DNA of 44,690 nucleotides from NCBI GenBank assembly GCA_965655625.1, contig CBFHHA010000018.1, positions 1 to 44,690 of the forward strand, written 5' to 3'. The notes beneath the pieces are model-generated. The model was not told the origin of the DNA, made no database searches, and was given only the letters and a program-made list of their open reading frames with translations. Made by a program: the position numbers and the translations under genes. This stretch comes from CAJJDF01 sp965655625 (GTDB lineage Bacteria > Bacteroidota > Bacteroidia > Flavobacteriales_D > CAJJDF01). Of the stretch, positions 33,608 to 42,001 are shown piece by piece (position 1 is the first letter of the stretch; the number at the start of each line of letters is the position of its first letter).

Positions 33608-34270
33608 ATGTCTGAAACAAAAGAACCTTTATTCTCCAAACAGAATAAAAAACTAATCTCAGATCCATTAAACCTTAACAACCCAGTAACGATACAGGTA
33701 TTAGGGATATGTTCGGCTCTTGCTGTAACAGTACAAATGGATAATGCAATAGTTATGTCAATTGCCGTGCTATTCGTATTAGTAATGGGAAACTTAATCG
33801 TTTCCTTGATGAGAAACTTAATTCCATCTAAAATTAAGATTATCGTACAACTAGTTATCGTAGCTGCCTTGGTTATTATTGTTGACCAAGTACTGAAAGC
33901 TTTCGTTTACGATGTGTCAAAATCTCTTTCTGTATTTGTAGGATTGATTATCACCAATTGTATCATTATGGGAAGATTAGAGGCTTTCGCCTTAGGTAAC
34001 AAACCATGGGCTTCTATCTTGGATGGAGTAGGTAACGGTTTAGGATATGGATTGATATTAGTCGTTGTGGCATTTTTCAAAGAGTTATTCGGCTCAGGAA
34101 AATTACTTGGATTTGAAATCTTTGGAAACTCAGTAGAAAAAACAGGTTTGTACGCAATCGGATATGAAGACAACGGATTAATGTTGTTGCCACCGTCCTC
34201 ATTGATTTTGGTAGCATTATATATTTGGATTCAAAAGAAAAGAACGCCAAGCTTAATTGACGAACATTAA
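33608..34270 (+). CDS. nqrD: Na+-NQR subunit D
   Basis: The 220-residue integral membrane subunit begins with a short cytoplasmic tail, then DPLNLNNPVTIQVLGICSALAVT. It has six membrane helices, including GLIITNCIIMGRLEAFAL and DGVGNGLGYGLILV, the half-helix regions with a Cys that, with NqrE, holds an iron centre in solved structures. It lies 27 bases after nqrC. Confidence 0.96.
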   Translation: MSETKEPLFSKQNKKLISDPLNLNNPVTIQVLGICSALAVTVQMDNAIVMSIAVLFVLVMGNLIVSLMRNLIPSKIKIIVQLVIVAALVIIVDQVLKAFVYDVSKSLSVFVGLIITNCIIMGRLEAFALGNKPWASILDGVGNGLGYGLILVVVAFFKELFGSGKLLGFEIFGNSVEKTGLYAIGYEDNGLMLLPPSSLILVALYIWIQKKRTPSLIDEH

Positions 34271-34306
34271 TTATTACAAAGGGAAAGAAATTTATAAGAT
34301 AGAATT

Positions 34307-34921
34307 ATGGAATTATTAAAATTATTTATAAGAGCAGCCTTCGTGGATAACATGGTGTTTACATTCTTCTTTGGAATGTGTTCCTATTTGGCGGTTTCCA
34401 AAACTGTGAAAACAGCATTTGGATTAGGTTTAGCGGTAATCTTTGTATTGGTTGTTACTGTGCCAGTTAACTACTTACTCGAAAACTATATTTTAAAAGA
34501 TGGTGCTCTTGGTTGGTTGGGAGAAGAATACGCAGATGTTGACTTAAGTTTTTTGAGTTTCATTATGTTTATTGCAGTAATCGCTTCAATTGTACAGTTA
34601 GTTGAAATGTTAGTAGAAAAGTTTTCTCCAGCATTGTACGGAGCTTTAGGTATTTTCTTACCCCTTATCGCTGTAAATTGTGCTATTTTAGGAGGTTCTT
34701 TGTTCATGCAGCAAAAGAATTTTCCATCTATTGGTCATGCCACAGTGTATGGTTTTGGATCAGGATTCGGATGGTTTATCGCTATTGTATTACTAGCAGC
34801 AATCAGAGAGAAAATAAAATATTCACACGTTCCAGCTCCGTTGAGAGGAGTAGGAATGGCGTTTATTTTGACAGGGTTAATGGGATTAGCATTTTTAGGA
34901 TTTTTAGGATTTAATATATAA
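34307..34921 (+). CDS. nqrE: Na+-NQR subunit E
   Basis: The 204-residue membrane subunit is homologous to NqrD, with inverted topology. Conserved elements are NMVFTFFFGMCSYLAVSK near the N-terminus and GIFLPLIAVNCAILGGSLFMQQK in the middle; each has a Cys at the position of the NqrD/E iron site. It ends FIAIVLLAAIREKIKYSHVPAPLRGVGMAFI..., a family signature. Six membrane helices are visible. Only 6 bases separate it from nqrF. Confidence 0.96.
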   Translation: MELLKLFIRAAFVDNMVFTFFFGMCSYLAVSKTVKTAFGLGLAVIFVLVVTVPVNYLLENYILKDGALGWLGEEYADVDLSFLSFIMFIAVIASIVQLVEMLVEKFSPALYGALGIFLPLIAVNCAILGGSLFMQQKNFPSIGHATVYGFGSGFGWFIAIVLLAAIREKIKYSHVPAPLRGVGMAFILTGLMGLAFLGFLGFNI

Positions 34922-34927
34922 AGAAAC

Positions 34928-36229
34928 ATGGACGTTAAAGTAGTTTTAATCACAATCGCGGTATTTTTATTAGTTATTCTTGTTTTGGTACTCATGTTGC
35001 TTTTCGCAAAAGCAAAATTATCACCATCCGGAAAAATTAAAATTAATATCAATAATGGAGAAAGAATTTTAGAAGTAGATGGAGGTGGAACTCTATTGAG
35101 CACATTGGGAAATCAAGGAATATTTTTGCCATCGGCTTGTGGTGGAGGTGGAACTTGTGTTCAATGTATATGTCAAGTTCACGATGGAGGAGGAGCAATC
35201 TTACCTACAGAGGAACCCCATTTTACAAGAAAAGAGATTGCAACAAATCATAGATTGGGTTGCCAAGTAAAGGTGAAGGAAGACATGAATATCGAGATAG
35301 AAGAAGAAATTCTTGGTATCAAGGAATGGGAAGCTACGGTTTCTTCTAATTACAATGTGGCAACTTTTATTAAGGAGTTCATTGTAGAAATTCCTGAAGA
35401 CATGGATTACAAAGCTGGAGGATACATTCAGATAAAAATTCCACCATGTACCATTCCTTATAAGGAAATGGACATTGAAGCGCATCCGCAAGATCACCCT
35501 GGAGAGCCAGATAAGTTTAAAGCTGATTGGGATAAATTTGGATTGTGGCCATTAGTAATGGAAAACAAAGAAGAAGTTGTAAGAGCTTATTCAATGGCTT
35601 CTTACCCTGCGGAGGGAAGAAAAATCATGTTGAATGTACGTATTGCTACTCCACCATTTGATAGAGCTACAAACGGATGGATGAAAGTGAATCCGGGAGT
35701 TGCTTCTTCTTATATCTTTAATCAAAAAGTTGGTGATAAAGTTATAATTTCGGGACCTTACGGAGAATTCTTTATCAATGAATCGGATGCAGAAATGTTG
35801 TATATTGGAGGTGGAGCCGGAATGGCACCAATGAGATCTCACTTATACGAATTATTCAAAACAATCAAGACTGGACGTAAAGTTACCTATTGGTACGGAG
35901 GAAGAAGTAAAGCTGAATTATTCTACATTCACTACTTCAGAGACCTAGAAAGAGATTTCCCGAATTTCAAATTCTATTTGGTGCTTTCTGATCAATTGCC
36001 AGAAGACAATTGGGTAGAAAAGAAAGATATAGATGACGAGAATGGAGATGGATTTGTTGGTTTTGTTCACAATGCAGTTATCGATCAATACTTATCTAAG
36101 CACGATGCTCCAGAAGATATTGAGTTTTATTTCTGTGGCCCTCCAATGATGAACCAAGCAGTTATCAAAATGTGTGACGAATGGGGAGTTCCTAACGAAA
36201 ACGTAAGATTTGATGATTTTGGAGGATAA
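34928..36229 (+). CDS. nqrF: Na+-NQR subunit F (NADH-oxidising)
   Basis: The 433-residue electron-input subunit has an N-terminal membrane helix (about 4-27) and a ferredoxin-like 2Fe-2S domain (Cys cluster in SACGGGGTCVQCICQV, about residues 70-85, plus the later GCQV). The FAD domain has RAYSMASYP, and the NADH domain has GGGAGMAPMRSHLYE and FYFCGPPMMNQAV, ending in FDDFGG. It passes electrons from NADH to the FMN groups of NqrC and NqrB. It is the last gene of the operon and is followed by an intrinsic terminator. Confidence 0.97.
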   Translation: MDVKVVLITIAVFLLVILVLVLMLLFAKAKLSPSGKIKININNGERILEVDGGGTLLSTLGNQGIFLPSACGGGGTCVQCICQVHDGGGAILPTEEPHFTRKEIATNHRLGCQVKVKEDMNIEIEEEILGIKEWEATVSSNYNVATFIKEFIVEIPEDMDYKAGGYIQIKIPPCTIPYKEMDIEAHPQDHPGEPDKFKADWDKFGLWPLVMENKEEVVRAYSMASYPAEGRKIMLNVRIATPPFDRATNGWMKVNPGVASSYIFNQKVGDKVIISGPYGEFFINESDAEMLYIGGGAGMAPMRSHLYELFKTIKTGRKVTYWYGGRSKAELFYIHYFRDLERDFPNFKFYLVLSDQLPEDNWVEKKDIDDENGDGFVGFVHNAVIDQYLSKHDAPEDIEFYFCGPPMMNQAVIKMCDEWGVPNENVRFDDFGG

Positions 36230-36251
36230 TGAATCATTCAAGAATTATAAG

Positions 36252-36287
36252 AATCCGTTTTAATGAAAATTAGAACGGATTTTTTGT
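36252..36287 (+). terminator. intrinsic terminator of the nqr operon
   Basis: AATCCGTT (36252-36259) pairs with AACGGATT (36274-36281) around a 14-base AT-rich loop and is followed by a T-rich run. It lies 22 bases after the nqrF stop. Confidence 0.8.
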
Positions 36288-36356
36288 TTCGATAAAGTGA
36301 CAAAAACCTTATATTTATTCTTTCTGAAAATATATGAAAACAGCAATACACAACTC

Positions 36357-37658
36357 ATGCGAATAAAGAATTGGACCCTTCCCTACGTACTGGTCTATGT
36401 GCTTGTATGGTTTACGAAGCAAGGTTATTTTACACGGGTTTTTCGAAAAGGTTTGGCAAACATTCCTAAGAATAAACCTCTAATATTTGCGGCCAATCAC
36501 CAGAATTCACTTATTGACCCGATTGTAATTGCGACCACCAATCGATACCCTGTATTTTTCTTAACAAAATCGGATGTTTTCAAAAACCCAATGATTGCCA
36601 AAATTTTATTTTCTTTTAATATGTTGCCCATTTATCGAGAAAGGGATGGAGCCGATTTTAAAGAAAAGAATATTGCCATATTCAATCGATGTAGTGAGAT
36701 ACTGGCAAACGATGGAAGAATAATCATATTTCCTGAAGGGAGTCACAATATTGAAAATAGACTGAGACCTCTGAAAAAAGGAATTGCGAGAATTGCTGCA
36801 CAAGCAAATAATGAAACAGAAGAAGACATTTGGATAGTGCCGGTAGGATTGAATTACTCCAATACCAGAAATAAATCAGCTGACCTATTGGTTAGTTACG
36901 GGAAGGCTATAAATGCCAGTGAAATATTTCAATCGATAGGTCAGGTGAAAAATGAAAACGAATTGTTTCTTCCTCTAATGAATGAAATTGAATCAGGTTT
37001 ACGCAATGAAATGCTCGATTATTCTCAGAAAGAATTCTATGATGTCTACGATTTTTTACTGAGTAAAGTGAGAAGAAAAAGAACCACACTAATTAAAAAA
37101 TTCAAGTGGAACAAAGAAAAAAACTTGAAACTGACTCAGTTTTTTAACTCTCAGATCTCAGAAACTAAGGGAATAAAAGACAAAGTAGAGGGAATAAATA
37201 ACGCCTGTGAAGAACACAACTTACGGCCTTATTTATTCGATAAAAAATCACAAAGTATTGGGTTAAATATTTTAGGACTCATAATTGGATTTCCTTTGGC
37301 TGCCTATGGTTTTGTAAATAGTTTTATTCCGGCAATAATTCCCCAAAAACTACTCTTAGATAACTTAAAAGACAGGCAATACGACAGTTCCATTAATATG
37401 GTGATGGGAGGGTTTTTGATGTTCTTTTTTTGGTGTGTACAATCTTTCGTTGTCTCTTTATTCACAGATTCCTATGTGTGGTTCTGGTACTTTATTTCTT
37501 GTGTGATATCGCGTTGGTTTTCGTATGAATACCATATCTTTTATTTGCGTTTCAGAGGTAAGCAGAACTACAATAAATGGGTATCAGCTATGCCAGAAAA
37601 GGCACCCCTGCTTCAACAGCATTATGCTGAACTCAAACAGTTTATCTTTAAATTATAA
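36357..37658 (+). CDS. PlsC-like glycerolipid acyltransferase
   Basis: The 433-residue membrane-associated acyltransferase has the catalytic motif as NHQNSLID, with five residues between His and Asp where classical PlsC has four, a form I associate with GPAT/DHAPAT-like Bacteroidota members. It also has IYRERDGADF and the substrate motif FPEGSHN. The acyltransferase domain covers about 35-230; the rest is helical, with hydrophobic segments near 310-345 and 355-390. I chose MRIKNWTLPYVLVYVLV at 36357 because it places NIPKNKP at the usual distance; a GTG at 36297 would add 20 residues. The peptidase gene follows after 4 bases. Confidence 0.82.
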   Translation: MRIKNWTLPYVLVYVLVWFTKQGYFTRVFRKGLANIPKNKPLIFAANHQNSLIDPIVIATTNRYPVFFLTKSDVFKNPMIAKILFSFNMLPIYRERDGADFKEKNIAIFNRCSEILANDGRIIIFPEGSHNIENRLRPLKKGIARIAAQANNETEEDIWIVPVGLNYSNTRNKSADLLVSYGKAINASEIFQSIGQVKNENELFLPLMNEIESGLRNEMLDYSQKEFYDVYDFLLSKVRRKRTTLIKKFKWNKEKNLKLTQFFNSQISETKGIKDKVEGINNACEEHNLRPYLFDKKSQSIGLNILGLIIGFPLAAYGFVNSFIPAIIPQKLLLDNLKDRQYDSSINMVMGGFLMFFFWCVQSFVVSLFTDSYVWFWYFISCVISRWFSYEYHIFYLRFRGKQNYNKWVSAMPEKAPLLQQHYAELKQFIFKL

Positions 37659-37662
37659 GAAT

Positions 37663-39870
37663 ATGAAAACAAGTGTTTTATCAATTTTTTTATTGACTTC
37701 GGTGATAGGTTTTAATCAATTTCAGGCGATTGATGCAGCAACTATTTCCAATACAGAAGTGGAGCCACAACAGGAACTAAGTTTAGAAGATGCCGTTTTG
37801 GGTTATTACAAAGGTTTGTATCCAAGAGGCTTGACTAGCCTAACTTGGGTTGTTGGAACGGATGCTTATGTGTATAACAAAAATGGAGCTTATTTGATTC
37901 ATTCTGCTCAAACGAACGAGTTAGAATTAACGCTAGACTTAGCTTTTTTTCAAAAAAGTTTTCCTGATTTGAAAAAAGTTCCTCGTATTTCAGAGTTTTA
38001 TTCAGAGTTTGTTCTGTTTTCCGAAAAGAATGCAACAATCTTGTACTATTACAAAGGAGAAGACTCCGGAAAGATTATTAAAATTGAAACTCCTGAAGGA
38101 GCTGAAAATAAAGAATTTAATGATAAGGCGATGGCTATTGCCTACACACTTGAAAATAACTTGTATTTGGCAAATGAAAAAAACAGTCAGCTGATTATCG
38201 TTGAAAATGAGGACAAGAATATTGTAACGGGTCAGGCAATTCATCGATTCGAATTCGGGATTGGAAAAGGAATATTTTGGTCACCAGAAGGAACTAACAT
38301 CGCCTTTTATCAAAAAGATGAAAGTGACGTGGCTAATTATCCTTTGCTGAATATCAACGAAACGCCTGGAAAATTAAATTCAATTAAGTATCCCATGGCA
38401 GGGCAGAAAAGTGAGTATGGCAAAGTAGGAATTTACAATTTAAAAAAGGGAAAAACCAAAATTCTTGGCTTAGTTAAAAGAAACATGTTTCTGAAAACTG
38501 GAGGGGAGAAAGACGATCACTACCTCACGAATCTCACTTGGGGTCCATCAGAAGAGAAAATGTACATCGCAGAAGTAAATCGAGACCAAAATCACATGTG
38601 GTTTAACGAATATGATGTGGATGGAAAAAACAAAGTACGCATGCTGTTTGAAGAAAAACACGAAAAATGGGTGGAGCCTGAGAATCCCGGTTTTTTTCCT
38701 ACAAAGGATAAAAATGTAATGCTTTGGTTGAGCGAAAAAGACGGTTTTATGAATCTGTTCAAAGTAAATTTGGCAGATGGAAAATGGAGTCCATTGACTC
38801 AATTTGATTTTCCTATCACTTCGTTTTTGGGAACGAATGCTGCTGGGGTTTTTGCTTTTGTGCAAGCAACCGGAGAAGATGGACGAGAAAAGCATATTTT
38901 TAAAGTAAGTATTGAAACAGGAGAAACAACTAAATTAACGAGCGTTAGCGGGACTCATTCAGCACAAATTAGTTCTTCTGGAAAATATTTAATTGATTCG
39001 TATTCAAGTATTTATACACCAAGGGTAACTCAGTTAATTAATTGTACGACTGGCGAAAAAATTGAATTGGATAGAGCAGACAACCCAATAGCTGACTATA
39101 AAATGGCTCAGTTAGAAATGGGGGAATTAACTTCAAAAAGTGGTGAAAAACTTTACTCCAGAATGTTTAAACCCCATAATTTTGATTCTTCCAAGAAATA
39201 TCCAGTTCTTATTTATGTGTATGGCGGACCGCATGCTCAGATGATAACAAATAGTTGGGGAGCTGGCGCAAGTATGTGGATGCATTGGATGGCAAATCAA
39301 GGTTACCTTGTCTTTACGGTTGATGGTAGAGGGTCTGCAAATAGAGGGTTTCACTTCGAAAATCAAATACACAGACAAATAGGCGAAGTGGAAATGGAAG
39401 ACCAATTGACAGGAGTGGAGTATTTGAAATCATTGTCTTTTGTGGATTCCAAGAGACTGGCGGTTCACGGTTGGAGTTACGGAGGATTTATGGCCACTTC
39501 TTTGATGTTGAGACACCCAGGTGTATTTACAACTGCCGTTGCTGGAGGTCCTGTAATTGATTGGAAATGGTACGAAATTATGTATGGGGAACGTTACATG
39601 GATTCTCCACAAGAAAATCCCGAAGGTTACAAGAAAAACAGTTTGATGCAATATGTGAAGAATCTAGATGGAAAACTACTCTTGATCCATGGAACTATTG
39701 ATGACGTAGTGGTGATGCAACATAATTTGGCTCTCGTTCAGCAGTCTGTAACAGATGGTATTCAATTAGATTTCTTTCCTTACCCCATGCACCCACATAA
39801 TGTGAGAGGAAAAGACCGAGTTCACTTAATGACCAAAGTGCTGAATTACGTGATGGAGAATAATAAATAA
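37663..39870 (+). CDS. dipeptidyl peptidase IV-like S9 prolyl oligopeptidase
   Basis: The 735-residue exported peptidase has a signal peptide (MKTSVLSIFLLTSVIGFNQF), an N-terminal beta-propeller (about 50-480) and a C-terminal alpha/beta hydrolase domain. The catalytic residues are Ser605 in VHGWSYGGF, the Asp in HGTIDDVVV and the His in MHPHNVRGKDRVHL. The propeller contains a DPP-IV-like region. It should release X-Pro or X-Ala dipeptides in the periplasm. The start at 37663 follows the acyltransferase stop by 4 bases; a long upstream extension in the same frame overlaps the acyltransferase gene and lacks a signal peptide, so I reject it. Confidence 0.92.
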   Translation: MKTSVLSIFLLTSVIGFNQFQAIDAATISNTEVEPQQELSLEDAVLGYYKGLYPRGLTSLTWVVGTDAYVYNKNGAYLIHSAQTNELELTLDLAFFQKSFPDLKKVPRISEFYSEFVLFSEKNATILYYYKGEDSGKIIKIETPEGAENKEFNDKAMAIAYTLENNLYLANEKNSQLIIVENEDKNIVTGQAIHRFEFGIGKGIFWSPEGTNIAFYQKDESDVANYPLLNINETPGKLNSIKYPMAGQKSEYGKVGIYNLKKGKTKILGLVKRNMFLKTGGEKDDHYLTNLTWGPSEEKMYIAEVNRDQNHMWFNEYDVDGKNKVRMLFEEKHEKWVEPENPGFFPTKDKNVMLWLSEKDGFMNLFKVNLADGKWSPLTQFDFPITSFLGTNAAGVFAFVQATGEDGREKHIFKVSIETGETTKLTSVSGTHSAQISSSGKYLIDSYSSIYTPRVTQLINCTTGEKIELDRADNPIADYKMAQLEMGELTSKSGEKLYSRMFKPHNFDSSKKYPVLIYVYGGPHAQMITNSWGAGASMWMHWMANQGYLVFTVDGRGSANRGFHFENQIHRQIGEVEMEDQLTGVEYLKSLSFVDSKRLAVHGWSYGGFMATSLMLRHPGVFTTAVAGGPVIDWKWYEIMYGERYMDSPQENPEGYKKNSLMQYVKNLDGKLLLIHGTIDDVVVMQHNLALVQQSVTDGIQLDFFPYPMHPHNVRGKDRVHLMTKVLNYVMENNK

Positions 39871-39873
39871 AAC

Positions 39874-39960
39874 TCCCATTCCAAAGCTTTTCTGAAGGGA
39901 AGGGAACTCCAAACTCTTCAATGTAAAAGTCTTTCCCTTGGGGAAGGATTTAGGAAGGGA
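39874..39960. repeat. large imperfect inverted repeat (REP-like) between peptidase and pcm genes
   Basis: The left arm (39874-39908) and the reverse complement of the right arm (39928-39960) align along their whole length with about a third of positions changed or gapped, around a 19-base spacer. Shared blocks are TCCC-TTCC-AAA and AAGGGAA. The right arm also contains its own small hairpin, TTCCC-TTG-GGGAA. The GC- and purine-rich make-up stands out from the AT-rich surroundings. It resembles dispersed intergenic repeats seen in flavobacterial genomes; it could also end transcription. Confidence 0.6.
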
Positions 39961-39980
39961 TAAAACGAGAATAATATAAC

Positions 39981-40628
39981 TTGATAGACACATACAGACA
40001 TAAAGGATTAAGAAAACAATTGGCGGAAGAAATTGCAAAAAAAGGAATTGTAGATCTCCGCGTGATCGAGGCAATTGGAGCGGTTCCTAGGCATTTCTTT
40101 TTGGATACTGCTTTTGCTGAGCATGCGTATGAAAACAAAGCTTTTCCGATTGGTTCGGGGCAAACTATTTCACATCCTTATACTGTGGCATTTCAGTCTG
40201 AATTATTACAAATAGAGAAAGGGCATAAAGTGTTGGAAATAGGAACTGGATCGGGATATCAGACCTCAATTTTGTGCGAATTAGGTGCCAAAGTTTATTC
40301 AATTGAGCGGCAAAAAGAATTATTTGATAAGACAAAAAGGATTCTGAACAAAATGGATTACACCTCGGCCAAATTGTATTATGGCGATGGATACAAAGGA
40401 ATACCGGCTTGGGCCCCTTACGATTCCATCATTGTAACTTGTGGAGCTCCTTTTGTACCCGAAGACCTTTTGGGACAACTCAAAATAGGAGGTAGGCTTG
40501 TGATTCCAATAGGAGAGGAAAAGCAAATTATGACTCTTTTTGTTAGAGTTTCGGAGAAAGAATTCACTAAAAAGACTTTTGGCGATTTCAAATTTGTGCC
40601 CATGCTGGAGAGGAAAGCGAGGGATTGA
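39981..40628 (+). CDS. pcm: protein-L-isoaspartate O-methyltransferase
   Basis: The 215-residue SAM-dependent repair enzyme methylates isoaspartyl residues in aged proteins. It has the family markers VPRHFFLD, AYENKAFPIGSGQTISHPYTVAFQ (substrate loop), motif I VLEIGTGSGYQTSIL, the post-I acidic residue in YSIERQKELF, YGDGYKGIPAWAPYDSIIVTCGA and GRLVIPIG near the end. The start is TTG at 39981, preceded by no good Shine-Dalgarno site; the next internal Met is far inside the conserved core. It stands alone downstream of the inverted repeat. Confidence 0.94.
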   Translation: MIDTYRHKGLRKQLAEEIAKKGIVDLRVIEAIGAVPRHFFLDTAFAEHAYENKAFPIGSGQTISHPYTVAFQSELLQIEKGHKVLEIGTGSGYQTSILCELGAKVYSIERQKELFDKTKRILNKMDYTSAKLYYGDGYKGIPAWAPYDSIIVTCGAPFVPEDLLGQLKIGGRLVIPIGEEKQIMTLFVRVSEKEFTKKTFGDFKFVPMLERKARD

Positions 40629-40832
40629 AATTGTTATTTCTATAATACAACATAAACCTTTAAAATCGGATGATCAATCTACTTCTATATTCATTGTGAC
40701 CTTTTTGAATTTAATATAGGTTTTCATAATCCTTCAACATCTTTGAGACATTCGGTTATGTTATGTTTTATATCTCAACGCTAAGAGCCTTGTTGAAGTT
40801 GTTGAATATCTAATTAATCAACAATAATTCAA

Positions 40833-41237
40833 TTAACTGAATACTATCTTTTTAATGTCTGGCTTAAAATAATTTGGACCCTTCATTACTTTGCCGTCTT
40901 CTCGGTAAATTGGTTTTCCATCTGCCCCAAGTTTACTCATATTGCTTCGTTGGATTTCTTCAAATACTTCGGTGATTTTGTGTTGCATTCCGTGCGATAG
41001 AATAGTGCCACATAAAATGTAAAGCATATCACCTAACGCATCTGCCACTTCTATCAAATCGTTGTTTTTGGCAGCTTCCAAATACTCTTCGTTTTCCTCG
41101 CGCATCAACTCAAATCTCAAGTCAATTACCTTGTCGCCCACATTAGTTTTGGGAGATTCTTCATTGTTGATTCCAAAAGATTCGTGAAAGGTCTTTACGT
41201 GATTTAGGATGGTTTCAAATTTTGTTTCTTTGCTCAT
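40833..41237 (-). CDS. MazG-like nucleoside triphosphate pyrophosphohydrolase
   Basis: The 134-residue all-alpha hydrolase has the MazG/PRA-PH signature: the metal-binding EExxE helix in LMREENEEYLEA and the second acidic set in DLIEVADALGDMLYIL (ExxD). A short C-terminal part, GADGKPIYREDGKVMKGPNYFKPDI, resembles phage-type and COG4696 pyrophosphohydrolases. It hydrolyses NTPs or dNTPs to monophosphates plus pyrophosphate; the preferred base is unknown. Its start overlaps the end of the second PPK2 gene by 4 bases (ATGA), so the three genes are translationally coupled. Confidence 0.85.
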   Translation of the reverse strand: MSKETKFETILNHVKTFHESFGINNEESPKTNVGDKVIDLRFELMREENEEYLEAAKNNDLIEVADALGDMLYILCGTILSHGMQHKITEVFEEIQRSNMSKLGADGKPIYREDGKVMKGPNYFKPDIKKIVFS

Positions 41238-42001
41238 TTCGTGATGTTGGTTTGTTCTACTACGTATTCGATAGCCTCAATTCTGGCCGATGTTTTTTTG
41301 TTTGCTTCTATTATTTTCCAGGGACACTGATCTGTGTTGGTTTTTGTAAACATTTCTTCCTTGTACTTCGTGAAATCATCCCACAGTTCATGGGCTCTTA
41401 AATCTACTGGTGATAATTTCCATTTTTTCAAAGAATCTGTTCTCAAGTCTTCAAATCTCCGCGCTTGTTCATCTTTGGTTATCGAAAAATAGAGTTTAAT
41501 CAATTTTATCCCTGAATCGGTAAACATTTTTTCAAAAGAATTTACTTGCATCATAAATTCTTGGTATTGTTTTTCGGAACAAAATTTCATGGCAGGCTCC
41601 ACCACAGCTCTGTTGTACCAGCTTCTGTCAAAGAACACAATTTCACCGGGATTGGGAAGATGGTTGACGTAGCGCTGAAAATACCATTGCCCTTTTTCTT
41701 CGACACTCGGCTTGGGAAGTGCCACGATTCTAAAATGACGCGGATTTAATCTGGCTGTCATTCTTCTAATGGCTCCACCTTTACCTGCAGAATCTCTTCC
41801 TTCAAATAGGATTATAATTTTTTCATTGTTTTGGATTACCCGTTCTTGAAGTTCAATCAACTTCTCCTGAAGTTTCCTTAATTTTACTTCGTATTTCGTT
41901 GCTTTTAGTGCTTTTGGAATATCGAGCGGTTTCGTTCCCAACAGTTTCTTAAGTCCAATTTTGCTGTTTAATAATTCTATATCTTTATCCGTTAGTTCCA
42001 T
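41234..42001 (-). CDS. ppk2: polyphosphate kinase 2 family protein, paralog B
   Basis: The 255-residue PPK2 enzyme transfers phosphate between polyphosphate and nucleotides. It has Walker A FEGRDSAGKGG (66-76), the segment EEKGQWYFQRYV and Walker B GEIVFFDRSWYNRAVVEP (119-136). Residues 66-141 align without gaps to paralog A encoded just upstream and are about three quarters identical by eye. The subclass (ADP or AMP phosphorylating) cannot be fixed without a tree. Its ATG overlaps the TAA of paralog A, which implies coupled, perhaps equal, synthesis. Confidence 0.93.
   Translation of the reverse strand: MELTDKDIELLNSKIGLKKLLGTKPLDIPKALKATKYEVKLRKLQEKLIELQERVIQNNEKIIILFEGRDSAGKGGAIRRMTARLNPRHFRIVALPKPSVEEKGQWYFQRYVNHLPNPGEIVFFDRSWYNRAVVEPAMKFCSEKQYQEFMMQVNSFEKMFTDSGIKLIKLYFSITKDEQARRFEDLRTDSLKKWKLSPVDLRAHELWDDFTKYKEEMFTKTNTDQCPWKIIEANKKTSARIEAIEYVVEQTNITK

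Noticed and set aside
36297..36356. GTG start for the acyltransferase, 20 codons upstream
   Set aside because: It begins right at the nqr terminator and adds residues that do not fit the family; ATG at 36357 gives the normal spacing.
37525..37662. 46-codon N-terminal extension of the DPP-IV-like gene
   Set aside because: It overlaps the end of the acyltransferase gene in another frame and would bury the signal peptide that begins at 37663.
40745..40780. Possible chromosome dimer resolution (dif) site
   Set aside because: TTCGGTTATGTTATGTTTTA is only loosely like dif and lacks the paired XerC/XerD half-sites. A TTGTTGA/TCAACAA inverted repeat at 40799-40824 has a 12-base loop and is too weak to call a terminator.
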